DNA of 64,000 nucleotides from Phytophthora colocasiae (taxonomy: Eukaryota; Oomycota; Peronosporomycetes; Peronosporales; Peronosporaceae). Position 1 is the first letter of the stretch; each line of letters begins with the position of its first letter. Below, one piece after another: positions 1-9,590 of this stretch. Both the position numbers and the translations under genes were made by a program. A model generated the notes under the pieces. It was not told the DNA's origin. It worked only from the letters and a program-made list of their open reading frames with translations, and searched no databases. The stretch spans positions 62,001 to 126,000 of the forward strand of contig JAGKQI010000031.1 of assembly GCA_018806915.1 (NCBI GenBank), in the 5' to 3' direction.

Positions 1-31
1 CGGAGGATCGGGGTCGACGCGATCTTGGCTT

Positions 32-895
32 TCAAGGCTGTAAACGCTCTGTATGCTCTACCCCACCTCTCGTCGCCGGGTTTGAGGCCCAGATTGATTT
101 CGGTCTCGCCTGAACAGGGGAAAGGCATCGCCCCCAAGTCGGAATCCGGTGTGCTATCCCCTTTTGAGTCAGGGTGTCTGATGATCCATCCCGGTTCGAC
201 TTAAGTGCATCGAGATCTCGGGTGATATGGTCCGTTCCATCCATGATCGTTAGTAGATCTGGTCGCTTCTTCAGTTCTGCGAACTCCACCTCACGTAGTT
301 CATATAGGACCGATGCATAGATCGCGTAATCCTCGATGAACCGACTATAGTAATTCAAACTTCCCAGGAACGATTGCATGGATCGGAGTGATCCAGGGAA
401 TGGTAGATCCGTCAGAGACTTCAGGTCTTTCGGGTTTGCCTCCAATCCATCGATCGACACTTTGTGTCCGAGATATTCCACCTTATCCATGCCCCAGAAG
501 CTCTTTGCCACACTGATCGAGAGATTCCACTTATCACAGGCCTCCAATAGGTCTTCCACCCGATCGCACATTTGATCCCATGATCCAGCCGTGATCAAGA
601 TATCGTCGATGTATGATCTCCGTCCTAGAACCGACGGGCGACCAGGATCCTCCGGGATCCCTGATTCAAACACATCTGCAGAGTCTTCCGTGTTCCCTGA
701 CGGGGAGATCTTCAAGAACCCATATAGGGCGTTGTCCACAAGACGTTGATAGACTGAGGGGCGTTCTTCAGCCCGAACGGCATGCGATTCCACTCGAAAA
801 GGCCGAACGGGGTGATGAAAGCTGAGATCGCGCGAGCTCGATCGGTCATTGATACGACCCAGAATCCACTCGCCATATCTAATGAACAATACCAC
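32..895 (-). CDS. Gypsy element 1: reverse transcriptase C-terminal half (out of frame with the upstream pol ORF)
   Basis: Contains the RT motif C YIDD at about residue 93, then a connection region with YLGHKVSIDGL and the stretch SFLGSLNYYSRFIED typical of Ty3/Gypsy RT just before RNase H. About 40 residues separate the motif-B region (VYQRLVDNALYG) from YIDD, longer than usual for Gypsy RT, where the gap is around 20. The frame overlaps the 712–2997 ORF, so a frameshift around 730–890 separates RT motifs A/B from C. The frame runs out before RNase H is complete. It is a fragment of a pol polyprotein, not an independent gene; its listed start is only the first in-frame Met. Confidence 0.8.
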   Translation of the reverse strand: MVLFIRYGEWILGRINDRSSSRDLSFHHPVRPFRVESHAVRAEERPSVYQRLVDNALYGFLKISPSGNTEDSADVFESGIPEDPGRPSVLGRRSYIDDILITAGSWDQMCDRVEDLLEACDKWNLSISVAKSFWGMDKVEYLGHKVSIDGLEANPKDLKSLTDLPFPGSLRSMQSFLGSLNYYSRFIEDYAIYASVLYELREVEFAELKKRPDLLTIMDGTDHITRDLDALKSNRDGSSDTLTQKGIAHRIPTWGRCLSPVQARPKSIWASNPATRGGVEHTERLQP

Positions 896-2997
896 AGAAC
901 CTTGTCAAGATCTTCTAACAGGTCATTGATCAGAGGCATCGGGTAGATCATCATCCTTGTGAGACCGTTCACCAGCCGATAATCGATACATAGTCGGATG
1001 TCTACGCCGTTCTTCTTGATGATCACCACGATCGGAGACGCCCATGGCGATGTCGATGGCCGAATGATCTTGGCAGCTAGGAGTCCTTTGATAAGATCCG
1101 ATACTTTCTCGCGGAACTGTGGTGCCACCTTTCGGACTCGTTGCGCGATCGGCTTTGCATCACCCACGTCGATATCGCATATAACACCCTTGGCCGCTGG
1201 AGGAAGTGCGTTTCCCTTCCCGATCAGGAGATGTCGCTTCTTCCAAATAATCTGTCGAAGTTTCTCGATTTCCTCCGGGGTAGCCGATCCCGGATTTCCA
1301 ACTTGCAGGTCTTCGATCCTGACTTCTTCAGTGGTGGAGATCTGGATCTCTGGTACTACTGCGAGATTATCGGCTAGATCTTCGGCCGAGAAATCGCCAC
1401 TTCCGTGTAAGTGGGTCTGATCGGCGTTCTCGATCCCTTCAAGAGATGTCGGATCCGGTTCATCCGTTGATTGATCACGCAGTCTATCGTCCTTGGCTGT
1501 CAAGATCGGGGTGTCTTTGACCATGGGGACGGCATCGACGTCGGATACATGTTTGATCTCGATTTGAAAATCTGGTTTTTCTGTTTTTACCTCGATCTCT
1601 TCTTCGCATGTCCGATCTGTCCGATCTGGGGCCTGATCTGGCAAGCTCTCATTCGTCTCACCGCCCCCAGCTTCGCCACTCGGGGTCTTGTCGGAACTGA
1701 TCGTAATCGGTGGGGTATCCATGGGGTCCGATTGGGGATCGATGAATGCGACCTTGACTTCGGCCGTATCGGTTGGTGATCGCGGTTCCAATGTCGATAT
1801 TGGTGCAGGATCAGGATTGGTCTTGGTTGCCCCACCTCGGCGGAGTATGGATCGCGGCGTAACATAGGTCGGCCGTTCGACCGACGGTAAGGGTATCTCT
1901 ACGGATTCCTGAGGTTCTGGCCTTGCGTCCACAGTCGCTTCTAGAGCTAGATTCTGCCACTCCATGTAACGCCGGGACCCGACCGACACAAACCCGGGGT
2001 AGCGAGGAACTTTTTCTTGATCAAGTACCATCCCGACATGTAATCTGTGATCCAGTCGTAGAATCTTCTCGCTCAAATTCGTGATCACTAAGTACCGAGT
2101 TCGGCCGGGTCCATTTACCACGGTGGGTACCCATTGGTCGCCTCTGTTCACCCACAATTTCTCCGTCGCCGATAATTTCACTCTCGATGCGGCCTCTTCG
2201 GATCTCCCAACTGGGATATGTAGATCTTCTTCCAATTTTACCGATCTTACCTTCTCCCCGTATAATCTCTTGCGACCACTAAGTGGGATCCCCACTTCAT
2301 TAGGTAAGCACATCGATCCCTTCGCAAGATCCATCCGGACCCCAGCCGGGATCATGAAATCCATACCCAGGATCGCATCTTGCCCGGATAGATCCCCGAT
2401 CCAAATATCGAAAAAGTAGACCAGGTATCCTGCAAGCGTGATCTTGATCCTCGTTCTTCCCTCGGTGGTGTACACATTATCACCGATCCCAACACACTCC
2501 TGTCTCTGACTAGTGTCAAAGTGGCACCCAACCTTACGAGCAAAGGTGGTATCCAAGATGGATACCTCGGCGCCAGTGTCCAGGAGCAAGATCGCTCTTT
2601 CATGATTAATCTTGCCTGAGATCTTGGCTTGGCGGAACCATTTTCCTGGTGCGTGGTATTTCCAGTAACCCCTGGATTCTCCTTCCTTGAGATCCAAGGC
2701 CACTTCCGCACCAGATCGCGAGAACTCATCGATCCGGGGAAGACTCGCGATCTTAGCAGTATACGAATGCAACTTACATGTATTACCGCGCAGATCCGAA
2801 TTCTCCCTATCTTGATCTCTCGATTTCTTGTTCACATATGCATAGATGCAGTACTCAGAACGCTCGGCTCGTACCGGTTTCCAAACCGGCGAGCGTCCTA
2901 GTTTAACATCTTTTCCACCTTCTCGGGGAACAATCCGGCATGTCGGGTCGGATCGTACCACTTGCGGATCTGGTTGTAGAATTCTTCCATGGGGCAT
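712..2997 (-). CDS. Gypsy element 1: protease and N-terminal reverse transcriptase
   Basis: About 761 codons. Near residues 140–150 a retropepsin motif LLDTGAEVSILD is followed by the flap region and DAILGMDFMI. A long Pro/Asp/Glu-rich linker (residues ~370–560) leads to RT with SPWASPIVVIIKKNG, RLCIDYRLVN, motif A LDMASGFW and FGLKNAPQ. After FGLKNAP the frame leaves the RT reading and ends. It overlaps the 3' end of gag (2898–2997) in another frame, which is compatible with a gag–pol frameshift arrangement. Protease and RT active-site residues are present, but the polyprotein is interrupted. Confidence 0.85.
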   Translation of the reverse strand: MPHGRILQPDPQVVRSDPTCRIVPREGGKDVKLGRSPVWKPVRAERSEYCIYAYVNKKSRDQDRENSDLRGNTCKLHSYTAKIASLPRIDEFSRSGAEVALDLKEGESRGYWKYHAPGKWFRQAKISGKINHERAILLLDTGAEVSILDTTFARKVGCHFDTSQRQECVGIGDNVYTTEGRTRIKITLAGYLVYFFDIWIGDLSGQDAILGMDFMIPAGVRMDLAKGSMCLPNEVGIPLSGRKRLYGEKVRSVKLEEDLHIPVGRSEEAASRVKLSATEKLWVNRGDQWVPTVVNGPGRTRYLVITNLSEKILRLDHRLHVGMVLDQEKVPRYPGFVSVGSRRYMEWQNLALEATVDARPEPQESVEIPLPSVERPTYVTPRSILRRGGATKTNPDPAPISTLEPRSPTDTAEVKVAFIDPQSDPMDTPPITISSDKTPSGEAGGGETNESLPDQAPDRTDRTCEEEIEVKTEKPDFQIEIKHVSDVDAVPMVKDTPILTAKDDRLRDQSTDEPDPTSLEGIENADQTHLHGSGDFSAEDLADNLAVVPEIQISTTEEVRIEDLQVGNPGSATPEEIEKLRQIIWKKRHLLIGKGNALPPAAKGVICDIDVGDAKPIAQRVRKVAPQFREKVSDLIKGLLAAKIIRPSTSPWASPIVVIIKKNGVDIRLCIDYRLVNGLTRMMIYPMPLINDLLEDLDKVLWYCSLDMASGFWVVSMTDRARAISAFITPFGLFEWNRMPFGLKNAPQSINVLWTTPYMGS

Positions 2998-3716
2998 TCT
3001 CCAGCTTCATGGATCTCCCCACAACCACGGCATGTATATAGACAGCGATCCGTTGGGTGGCCCCTCTTTCCGCACTTGTCACAGGTTAGACGTCTCCAGC
3101 AGTCCAGATCTGTGTGCTTCCGCGATCCACAATGCGAACAGCGACCTCGATCGTGATCTGATCCCCTGTGATCCGTGATCCGGCCTCGATCTTGCGAGTT
3201 CGTGTGCGATCGCTGCTGATCCTGTTGGTGGGGAGCGTCCCCAGTACCGATCGGCTTGTCTTCTGACGCGGCAAGATATATCCTCCGGAGATCGCCTTCA
3301 GAATCGGATCCGTCCGATCCGGATATTTCTTCCGATTCTGAGCTCGGATCTTGGGTTTGGATCGCCCGCACCACCGCTCGAGTGGGTGCTGCCGGGGCGC
3401 TGGCCGGTGCCTTTTGTCTGTACTTCGATCCGAACGCAGATTTACGCTGTCTGCTTTTCGCCCGTTCCCGGGCACGAAGTACTTCCTCCAGTTCGTCGAC
3501 GTCGCTCAGCCGGAGTAGGGTCAGTCGATCAGCTAACTCCGGATCTCCCAATGTCTCGATGTAGTGGTCTACATGTTCCCGGCGGGCTTTAGGGCTCCCA
3601 TCCTTGATCTTCAGTCTAGCACGTAGAGCCGCCACGTTGAGCCGGTAGGAGACGAGTCTCTTCCGATCGCTTGCGAGCGTGATAGTATTGCCACGCGACC
3701 GACATACCCAACCCAC
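2898..3716 (-). CDS. Gypsy element 1: gag C-terminal part with zinc knuckles
   Basis: The C-terminal third carries three consecutive Cys/His clusters: CSHCGSRKHTDLDC, CDKCGKRGHPTDRC and CRGCGEIHEAGEC. The first two are CCHC-like nucleic-acid-binding knuckles. Upstream is an Arg/Ser/Asp-rich region. The same three-cluster arrangement is found in gag of the 35098–52780 element. The first ~30 residues of this frame are a shadow; the true gag reading enters from the 3616–4119 frame near 3690–3700, so a 1-nt indel splits gag here. Role: capsid/nucleocapsid precursor of the retrotransposon. Confidence 0.8.
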   Translation of the reverse strand: MGWVCRSRGNTITLASDRKRLVSYRLNVAALRARLKIKDGSPKARREHVDHYIETLGDPELADRLTLLRLSDVDELEEVLRARERAKSRQRKSAFGSKYRQKAPASAPAAPTRAVVRAIQTQDPSSESEEISGSDGSDSEGDLRRIYLAASEDKPIGTGDAPHQQDQQRSHTNSQDRGRITDHRGSDHDRGRCSHCGSRKHTDLDCWRRLTCDKCGKRGHPTDRCLYTCRGCGEIHEAGECPMEEFYNQIRKWYDPTRHAGLFPEKVEKMLN

Positions 3717-4119
3717 AATATTGGGTCTGGAAACTGTCCAACAGATCCGCCCACTTGGTTTTCGTCGTTCGACTGAGCTGCCTGTACCAGTTCTTTGCCG
3801 GTCCCACCATCAGATCTGCAAACGTGAGGCATTTCTCTTCTTCCGTAGCCTGATCGCGCTGGAACGCTGACTTGACCTTACTGATCCAGGCCCGAGCGCG
3901 ATCTTCGTCTAGATCTTTACCCGCAAAATCTTTCAGATCCGAGATCGCTGAGATCCGGACCCGCTGGATCATCGACGATCCTCCTTGACCGATCGCCGCG
4001 GATGCGATCGTTGCTCGGCTCGACACCTGTCCACCGGAACTTGGTATGCCCAGATCGTCCGGATCGTATTCCCATGCATCCGGATCCGAGGCCGTAACGG
4101 ACTCCATTTCCACATCCAA
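3616..4119 (-). CDS. Gypsy element 1: gag capsid-like region
   Basis: A 167-codon frame containing the Retrotrans_gag-type signature: RVRISAISDLKDFAGKD, ARAWISKVKSAFQRD, and LMVGPAKNWYRQLSR, where the AKNWYRQL segment matches the conserved core of oomycete Gypsy gag. It continues into the 2898–3716 frame by a frameshift near 3700. It lies downstream of the 4159–5328 ORF with a 39-bp gap and a frame change, so these may originally have been one gag polyprotein. Confidence 0.75.
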   Translation of the reverse strand: MDVEMESVTASDPDAWEYDPDDLGIPSSGGQVSSRATIASAAIGQGGSSMIQRVRISAISDLKDFAGKDLDEDRARAWISKVKSAFQRDQATEEEKCLTFADLMVGPAKNWYRQLSRTTKTKWADLLDSFQTQYCGLGMSVAWQYYHARKRSEETRLLPAQRGGSTC

Positions 4120-4158
4120 CTCCTCCTTGATCGGCGATCGGGGTGTTGCGAGGCTCCG

Positions 4159-5328
4159 TTATTTTAAGAAACGATCCATCGCCATTTGGAAGTAGTCGTC
4201 CAACTTGTTGCTCGATCCAGTGGAATTAGTCGTTGGCGCGGTCTGGTCTGTCCGGATTCGGCGATTTTCTTGCTGATCCGGTGTCTTAGCCTCCAGTTTC
4301 GTACCCACCGATCGTGTATCTTGTTTCTTCATACGCGATTTCAGGAATTTGGCACCGGAGGGGCCCAGCGACATGCGTTGCAGCTTTCTCGGGCTGTCGG
4401 AATCTGGTTCCGAGGTCGCTGACGCGTAGCATGACGATCCAGTCTGATAGCCTGGATCGGGCGTCAGTGGGCGTTCGCCGACCAAGACTTTGAGAGAGTT
4501 GAATAGATCACGGGTTGCAGATTGAATCGCTTCCAATTCCAGGTCAAATAGAGAGTTGGGGTCGAATTCTCCAGCCACTAAACCAGCCTCTTGGAGCAGA
4601 TCAAGTAGAATCTTCACCGCGTTCAGGCGGTCCGAGCTAGTCCGGGGCTTCGACACCGGGCCGGTGAGGTTACCGATCTGGCGGACTTGTATGATAGTAA
4701 GAACGGGATCGTTAAGCAAGGTCTCGCTTAGCATCTTCCTGTAGTAGGCCTGCTCGATCGCGTCCTTGGTGATCGTCGATCCTGGGTTGATCACATCTTC
4801 TGGCTCTGAGTCTGGGGCTTTCAATTTCGTCCGGGTGCTCTTGATCTTCTTTTTCTTGGTCGATCTTGAGGCAACAGTGGACTTGGTGAGCAGATTAGGT
4901 TTCAGCTTTGCTGATTCCTTATCGCTCGTGTGCGGATCTCGATTCTCATCGAGATCCGCAATGGCCCTCGAAGGGGCCTTGGGAGGAATTCGAGGTTTTT
5001 CTTCGAGATCTGGATTGCGATCCAGGTCTGCCTCGTGCCTGTCAGTAGAGATCCTCCCAGAACTCTGCTGATCTGTGGATCTTTCCGTTTTCAGCGGTGC
5101 CTCCGTCGATCCAACATTCGTAGGCACTTCTTCCCCTTGTTCTTCTTTAATCTTGACATCTTCTTGGGACTCACGGTGATATCCGAAGTCACCAGAAGAT
5201 CCGGGCACGCGCACCATTGTGGTGGAGCGGATCTGCCAAAATCTCGTTGAGGCAGGTACTTGCGCCCAGACACCGACTAACGGAGGGGGTCCCCCGATGA
5301 TCCGTGATCTAGCTGTGTGTAGTTTCAC
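4159..5328 (-). CDS. Gypsy element 1: N-terminal gag/leader ORF, charged and low complexity
   Basis: An open frame of 389 codons, first ORF after the leader. It is highly charged (Lys/Glu/Asp/Arg/Ser rich), with a Lys-rich tract around residues 155–170 and a helical stretch around 190–280. No recognised domain. A similarly placed charged ORF precedes capsid in the second Gypsy element (37149–37994), which supports a real N-terminal gag extension in this lineage. The first Met may not be the true start; a second Met follows at residue 38. Confidence 0.6.
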   Translation of the reverse strand: MKLHTARSRIIGGPPPLVGVWAQVPASTRFWQIRSTTMVRVPGSSGDFGYHRESQEDVKIKEEQGEEVPTNVGSTEAPLKTERSTDQQSSGRISTDRHEADLDRNPDLEEKPRIPPKAPSRAIADLDENRDPHTSDKESAKLKPNLLTKSTVASRSTKKKKIKSTRTKLKAPDSEPEDVINPGSTITKDAIEQAYYRKMLSETLLNDPVLTIIQVRQIGNLTGPVSKPRTSSDRLNAVKILLDLLQEAGLVAGEFDPNSLFDLELEAIQSATRDLFNSLKVLVGERPLTPDPGYQTGSSCYASATSEPDSDSPRKLQRMSLGPSGAKFLKSRMKKQDTRSVGTKLEAKTPDQQENRRIRTDQTAPTTNSTGSSNKLDDYFQMAMDRFLK

Positions 5329-5538
5329 CTTGTGTACCCGTCGGTAGGCGGGTTACGCTCTTCCAGGTGACTTCTGAAGGTGTCTTGTAGGTCGGAAGAA
5401 AGTCTTGGGTGACGCAGGGGTGTGAGATAGCGTGGGAATACTTCACTCCACCTCGGGGTACTTGATCCCGGTCGTAGGCGAGTTCTCGAGCCTTGATCCG
5501 GGTGCCTGGTTCTTGATCCAGGTCTTCCAATAGTCCAA

Positions 5539-6488
5539 TGTTCGGGATTCAGTCCCTTCCTTTCCGTTGTTTTCCGCTTCCGATAGCGGGGGTCTTGAGG
5601 GGGCGAGATTCGACGGGATCCTTAGACTAAACAACCAATTCCTTCCGATCCGATGTATGCACTTAAAGGATAGTTCACTAGATAGGGCAAAGCTGGCCAA
5701 TATATTATCCAGACTTAACCGCTATACTAGGTCACGTATCCTTACCTTCCTGACGCTTGTAGGGCCAATGTAGTTCCCGGTTCCAGGCGTAGCGAAGACA
5801 CTTGAGTGGTTCAGGGCAAATTCGAGTCTGTTTATGGTTATTCCTATGCCTACTAATCCCATCCTGATTTACTATCCTACGATCACATGATACTGGCTAC
5901 ATAGCTGATCCCTAGCTTGGTTCCCCTAACCCTGATCTTGAGCCGATTCCGCACTTAACCGAAGCTTGATCTCGTACTTAACCGAAGCTTGATCTCGTAC
6001 TTAACCAAAGCTTGATCCCGCACTTAACCGAAGCTTGATCTCGTACTTAACCGGGACTTGATCTCGCACGCAATCGGGACTTGATCGCTGCCTGATCCTG
6101 CTTGGTAGTCGTTCGGGGAATCCGGATCAGGCCACCAGAAGAGTCTGCGTCGCGCCTGGGGCTGAGCTTGATCCGGAGCTGATCTCGTACTTAAACGGGA
6201 GAAGATCACTGCGTGATCCTGCGTGATCCTGCTTCGTTGCCGGCTGGGGAAGTAGGATCATGCTGTTAGAGGCTTCGGGGCGCCGGGGTAAGCCGATCGT
6301 GCTCACTTGGGACCCCGTCATCGTTGATCGCGCAAGAACATCCTTGATTTCCCCATTCTTCCTCCGGCAGGATTCGGATCACCCACGAACACCGCTCCAC
6401 TTGCTCCTCCGCCGGTGTCTCTGTTGCCTGTTCCCCGGCGGGACCCATCGTACCTTCGTCTGATTCGACCCAGATCTGGGGATCACAG
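5539..6488 (-). repeat. Candidate 5' LTR of Gypsy element 1
   Basis: On the minus strand this interval begins TGTGATC and ends GAACA, fitting the usual 5'-TG…CA-3' ends. Just inside (minus strand, below 5539) is TGGACTATTGGAAG, which begins with TGG as a tRNA primer-binding site should. GATC-rich sequence typical of the element stops near 6488. Boundaries are inferred because the second LTR is outside the window. Confidence 0.4.
5950..6087. repeat. Six tandem 23-bp units inside the candidate LTR
   Basis: Six consecutive units of the form CGTACTTAACCGAAGCTTGATCT-like sequence; the first four are near identical and the last two have diverged. Each unit contains one GATC. Tandem subrepeats in an LTR U3 are commonly promoter/enhancer-like; that role is inferred here. 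Confidence 0.85.
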
Positions 6489-7219
6489 GTCCCCCCTGTC
6501 GCTCGTTCTGACTCTATTCGGGTTCGTGGCTGATATTGTCTCTCCGGGAAAAATTCTCGTCCGCTTCACCACAAGTCTGTAGAAGATTCGTGGGAACCCC
6601 TGACTTCACTAGCCAAAGAAGTCAAGGTTTTGCTAGATCAGTACATCCAAAATCAAGATGCAAAGATACGAAAGTACTGGAAGAATCTCCAGTAAAATTT
6701 TCAATCCAAAAACTTCAGTAGTTTTTCCAAAATCTTGAAGTTTTGTTTATGCGTAATGCATATTTGCTACCCTGTAGCCAACGTACGTGCAAGTATAATG
6801 CACCAACTCCCAGTCTAATCCGTGCATTATTGACCACAAAACAATTAGTCATAATCAACTCCAATACGTTGCACCTGTAACACTTGTTACATAGTCAGGC
6901 ACATGGGTACATGGACCATCACTCACACATATGTGTAATTCAATAGTCGTGTTATTTTTCCACACAGCTCTAACAATAGTTGACAGCAATTCCTGTAAGA
7001 TTTGTGTACAGACAACATCGATGACGAGCAGTGACCGTAACGGCAACAATAATGACACTCACCGTGTCCAACCGTTGGCCATAATGTCTCCGGCACCGGG
7101 TAGATGTAGAATAGCACTAGACCTCACTTGTCAATTTACCAAATAGACTTCGGCTACAGTTCCAGGGAGTTGGAACTGTACCCCTAGAGTGTCTTCAATC
7201 CCTGCAGACACACTACAGA
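6489..7219. other. Intergenic, upstream of the first RxLR gene
   Basis: AT-richer than the retroelement to its left. Short frames only, none convincing. It should contain the promoter of the 7220 effector; I see no confident core-promoter match. Confidence 0.5.
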
Positions 7220-8878
7220 ATGACGGCCAAGTACCGATATAGCTGCTACTTTACTCTCGTGGTTATCGTTCTGGGCTTTGCATGTGAGTTACCAGTATCC
7301 GTATCTGCATCTAGCAAGGTATTGGTTGGTGGAGAAATTAGTGTTCACCGACATTTGAGGGCATCTGTGTCTAAGGGAGATAACAACTATGAAGAACGAG
7401 TTATTCCTAACCTAAAAGAATTAACTCAAAAAGGGTCGAAGAACATCAAGAAGCTCGTGGAGGAGAGCAAAGCGAAGATAAACCAGCATGTGGCAGACTT
7501 GCGATTCGCGAAACTGGACAAAGTAAAGTCTAATATCTTCAGCAGCTCAGAGTTCGAGAAGTGGGCTGCATCTGTGACCAAAGCACACAAGAATAACCGA
7601 AATGAAGCTGAAGTGGCGATGGTGACGGCCTTGGCGAGTCACTACGGCGATGGCAGACTGGCATCCATGCTAGTGGCTGCGAAGCAAGCGAAAGACACGA
7701 AAAGAGCTGCTACTCACTTAGAATCCGTGCAGGAGAACATTTGGGCGGCTCAAGGGAAAAGCGCGGACGACGTTTTCAGCCTGCTAAAACTCGATGAAGC
7801 TGGCGAAAATCTGTTGAAGAAACCAGAATTGGATGTGTGGATCTCACACACGAACAGACTGAAGACCAAACTGGGTGAGGACCCGTACGATCTTCTCCTG
7901 GCCAAGCTGAAACGACATTACGACGACACTGGTCTTGCCAACATGCTGGCTCGGACGAAGAATGATCCTGCGACGAAGACAATTGCAGAGAAATTGGAGA
8001 AGTTGCAGTTAGAAAATTGGCTAAAGGAGAAGAAGAGCATGATGGACGTATTCAAGATCCTGAAATTGAACGAGGAAGGCTCGATGGTTCACAGAAGCCC
8101 AGTGCTAAGTACGTGGAAGGCGTACGCAAAAATGCTCAACAAGAATCCAGACCAGATGTTTTTTATGGTGCTTAAACAGACAAACATGGAGACAACGCTG
8201 ATAAAAAAGTGGTCGAAAGCAAGCAAGAGTGGCGATGACATTTTCCAATTACTTGGACTCAAGAAGGCAGGAGACGGAGTGTTCGAGAACCCACTGTGGC
8301 GGACGTGGGTTGCCTATCTGAACAAGCGTGAGGTAGATGCCGATAAAGTGATGTTCACTGTTCTAAGAGCGCAATTTGGCGATGAACGACTGACCAGACT
8401 GGTAGCGAAGGCCAGTGAAGTCAGGAGCACGAAGGAAATTGCTGCCAAACTCCAGTTGAATGTGTGGCGCATGAACGGACAAACGTCAGATGAAGTGTTC
8501 AACATCCTCAAACTGAACAAAATGGGGGATAAAATCTTCGATAGCCCCGAATTGAAAATCTGGGTTGCTTATGTTCGGAAACTAAGCAGCTACATGCGAC
8601 GACCGAACGAGTTTTCAGCTATTATACAGTTGGAGAAGCGTTTCGGCACGGCGAAGTTGGCAACAATGCTCGCGAGTTCGAAAGAGAGTGCTAAAACCGC
8701 AGCCACAAAAGAATTTCTCTCGACTTTGCAGAAGTCACAGTTCAAGAGGTGGACGCTTGGGAAGAAGGACCCTACGGGTGTCACCGAGATGTTGGCTAAG
8801 AGCTCCAGACTCTCCAAGAAGGACAACGCAAAGGTGATTCGCGATTATGAAACGTACTTCACTGCAAATGGTAGTTAA
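7220..8878 (+). CDS. RxLR effector with LWY tandem repeats
   Basis: 552 codons. A hydrophobic signal peptide spans residues ~1–30. RHLR is at 44–47 and EER at 58–60, the classical host-translocation leader of oomycete effectors. The body is a chain of WY/LWY helical modules: an N-terminal WY-like unit (around FEKWAASVTK) followed by four clear LWY units of the form W…DDVF.LLKL…G…P.L..W..Y, then a terminal half unit. Each module carries the core Trp and Tyr. Known for the family: secreted during infection, acts inside plant cells to suppress immunity, and LWY chains can recruit host proteins such as PP2A. The specific target here is unknown. It is the only full-length single-copy member of this array, and its C-terminus is intact. 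Confidence 0.93.
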   Translation: MTAKYRYSCYFTLVVIVLGFACELPVSVSASSKVLVGGEISVHRHLRASVSKGDNNYEERVIPNLKELTQKGSKNIKKLVEESKAKINQHVADLRFAKLDKVKSNIFSSSEFEKWAASVTKAHKNNRNEAEVAMVTALASHYGDGRLASMLVAAKQAKDTKRAATHLESVQENIWAAQGKSADDVFSLLKLDEAGENLLKKPELDVWISHTNRLKTKLGEDPYDLLLAKLKRHYDDTGLANMLARTKNDPATKTIAEKLEKLQLENWLKEKKSMMDVFKILKLNEEGSMVHRSPVLSTWKAYAKMLNKNPDQMFFMVLKQTNMETTLIKKWSKASKSGDDIFQLLGLKKAGDGVFENPLWRTWVAYLNKREVDADKVMFTVLRAQFGDERLTRLVAKASEVRSTKEIAAKLQLNVWRMNGQTSDEVFNILKLNKMGDKIFDSPELKIWVAYVRKLSSYMRRPNEFSAIIQLEKRFGTAKLATMLASSKESAKTAATKEFLSTLQKSQFKRWTLGKKDPTGVTEMLAKSSRLSKKDNAKVIRDYETYFTANGS

Positions 8879-9590
8879 ACGCTGGTTTCGACGCGCATGT
8901 GCCTCGCATCCTTTCGGGCACCAGCAGAATGGATTCTGCTCGCTCGCTTTTGACGCAGTCAAGATCAACAGTTGATTAAAAACACAGATTCGTTAAGTAA
9001 GTTGCAAGTGAAGGCATACGAAAAAAAAAAAGCAGGACTGTAAAATGAGAGCTCACTTTCGATCAGATATGTTGAATATTCCGGTGGTGCTGAGCTTATC
9101 CCGCAGACACTGCTACTCCATCTACATGTAACACTTTGGATTTGGATTTCTGCATAGGTACTACGTACAGTAGTATAATGTACATGTATTCGAAGTGGCT
9201 TTATGCGATTTCAAGTTTTGATATCCAAGTCTTGGTTAGCAAAACGGAATGTCTAGTCAATTCATCAACCAGTTTTAATACATGTATTTGAATGCTTGCG
9301 TGGTTAAATCTGGCTTTGCACTCGTACTTTACAACGTGACGCGGGCGCAGAGCAAACGCTCCGCAAAGAAATCGGAATGCTCTACGATCCGAGTTTGACT
9401 TAGAACGGACTGACCCGAAAAAAAGAAGATCCGCTACAACAGGATTGCCATCAACGATGACGACCATGGTAAGTTCATGTGTACCAGCGATGTAGTTCAT
9501 GAACATGACTTGCCCACTACACTGTAGTAGTCTACAGGGATAATACGAAAGTCGTTCACTCCGCAACTAGCCATCGACCTCCCAGTCAAG
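8879..9590. other. Intergenic between effectors
   Basis: About 0.7 kb with an A-run near 9023. A 121-codon minus-strand frame (9201–9566) has no recognisable features and looks like chance. The last 25 bp before the 9591 ATG contain a leader (GCCATCGACCTC) shared with the 13414 and 17162 effector starts. Confidence 0.5.

Larger units (their letters stand above)
1..6488 (-). mobile_element. Ty3/Gypsy LTR retrotransposon, 5' portion, cut by the left window edge
   Basis: Minus-strand element. Reading leftwards it has a candidate 5' LTR (~6488–5539), a leader, a gag N-terminal ORF, gag with three CCHC-like knuckles, an aspartic protease, and reverse transcriptase up to the start of RNase H at base ~32. 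RNase H, integrase and the 3' LTR lie outside the window. Frames change between 4159 and 4119, near 3700 and near 750–890, so this copy is broken. Its pol resembles that of the element at 35098–52780 but is clearly diverged. The whole element is extraordinarily rich in GATC. LTR limits are inferred, because the partner LTR is not visible. Confidence 0.85.

Noticed and set aside
998..1420. Plus-strand frames across Gypsy element 1
   Set aside because: They lie opposite recognisable protease/RT coding sequence and show no domain.
9201..9566. 121-codon minus-strand frame between effectors
   Set aside because: No domain, no signal peptide, no paralogue elsewhere in the array.
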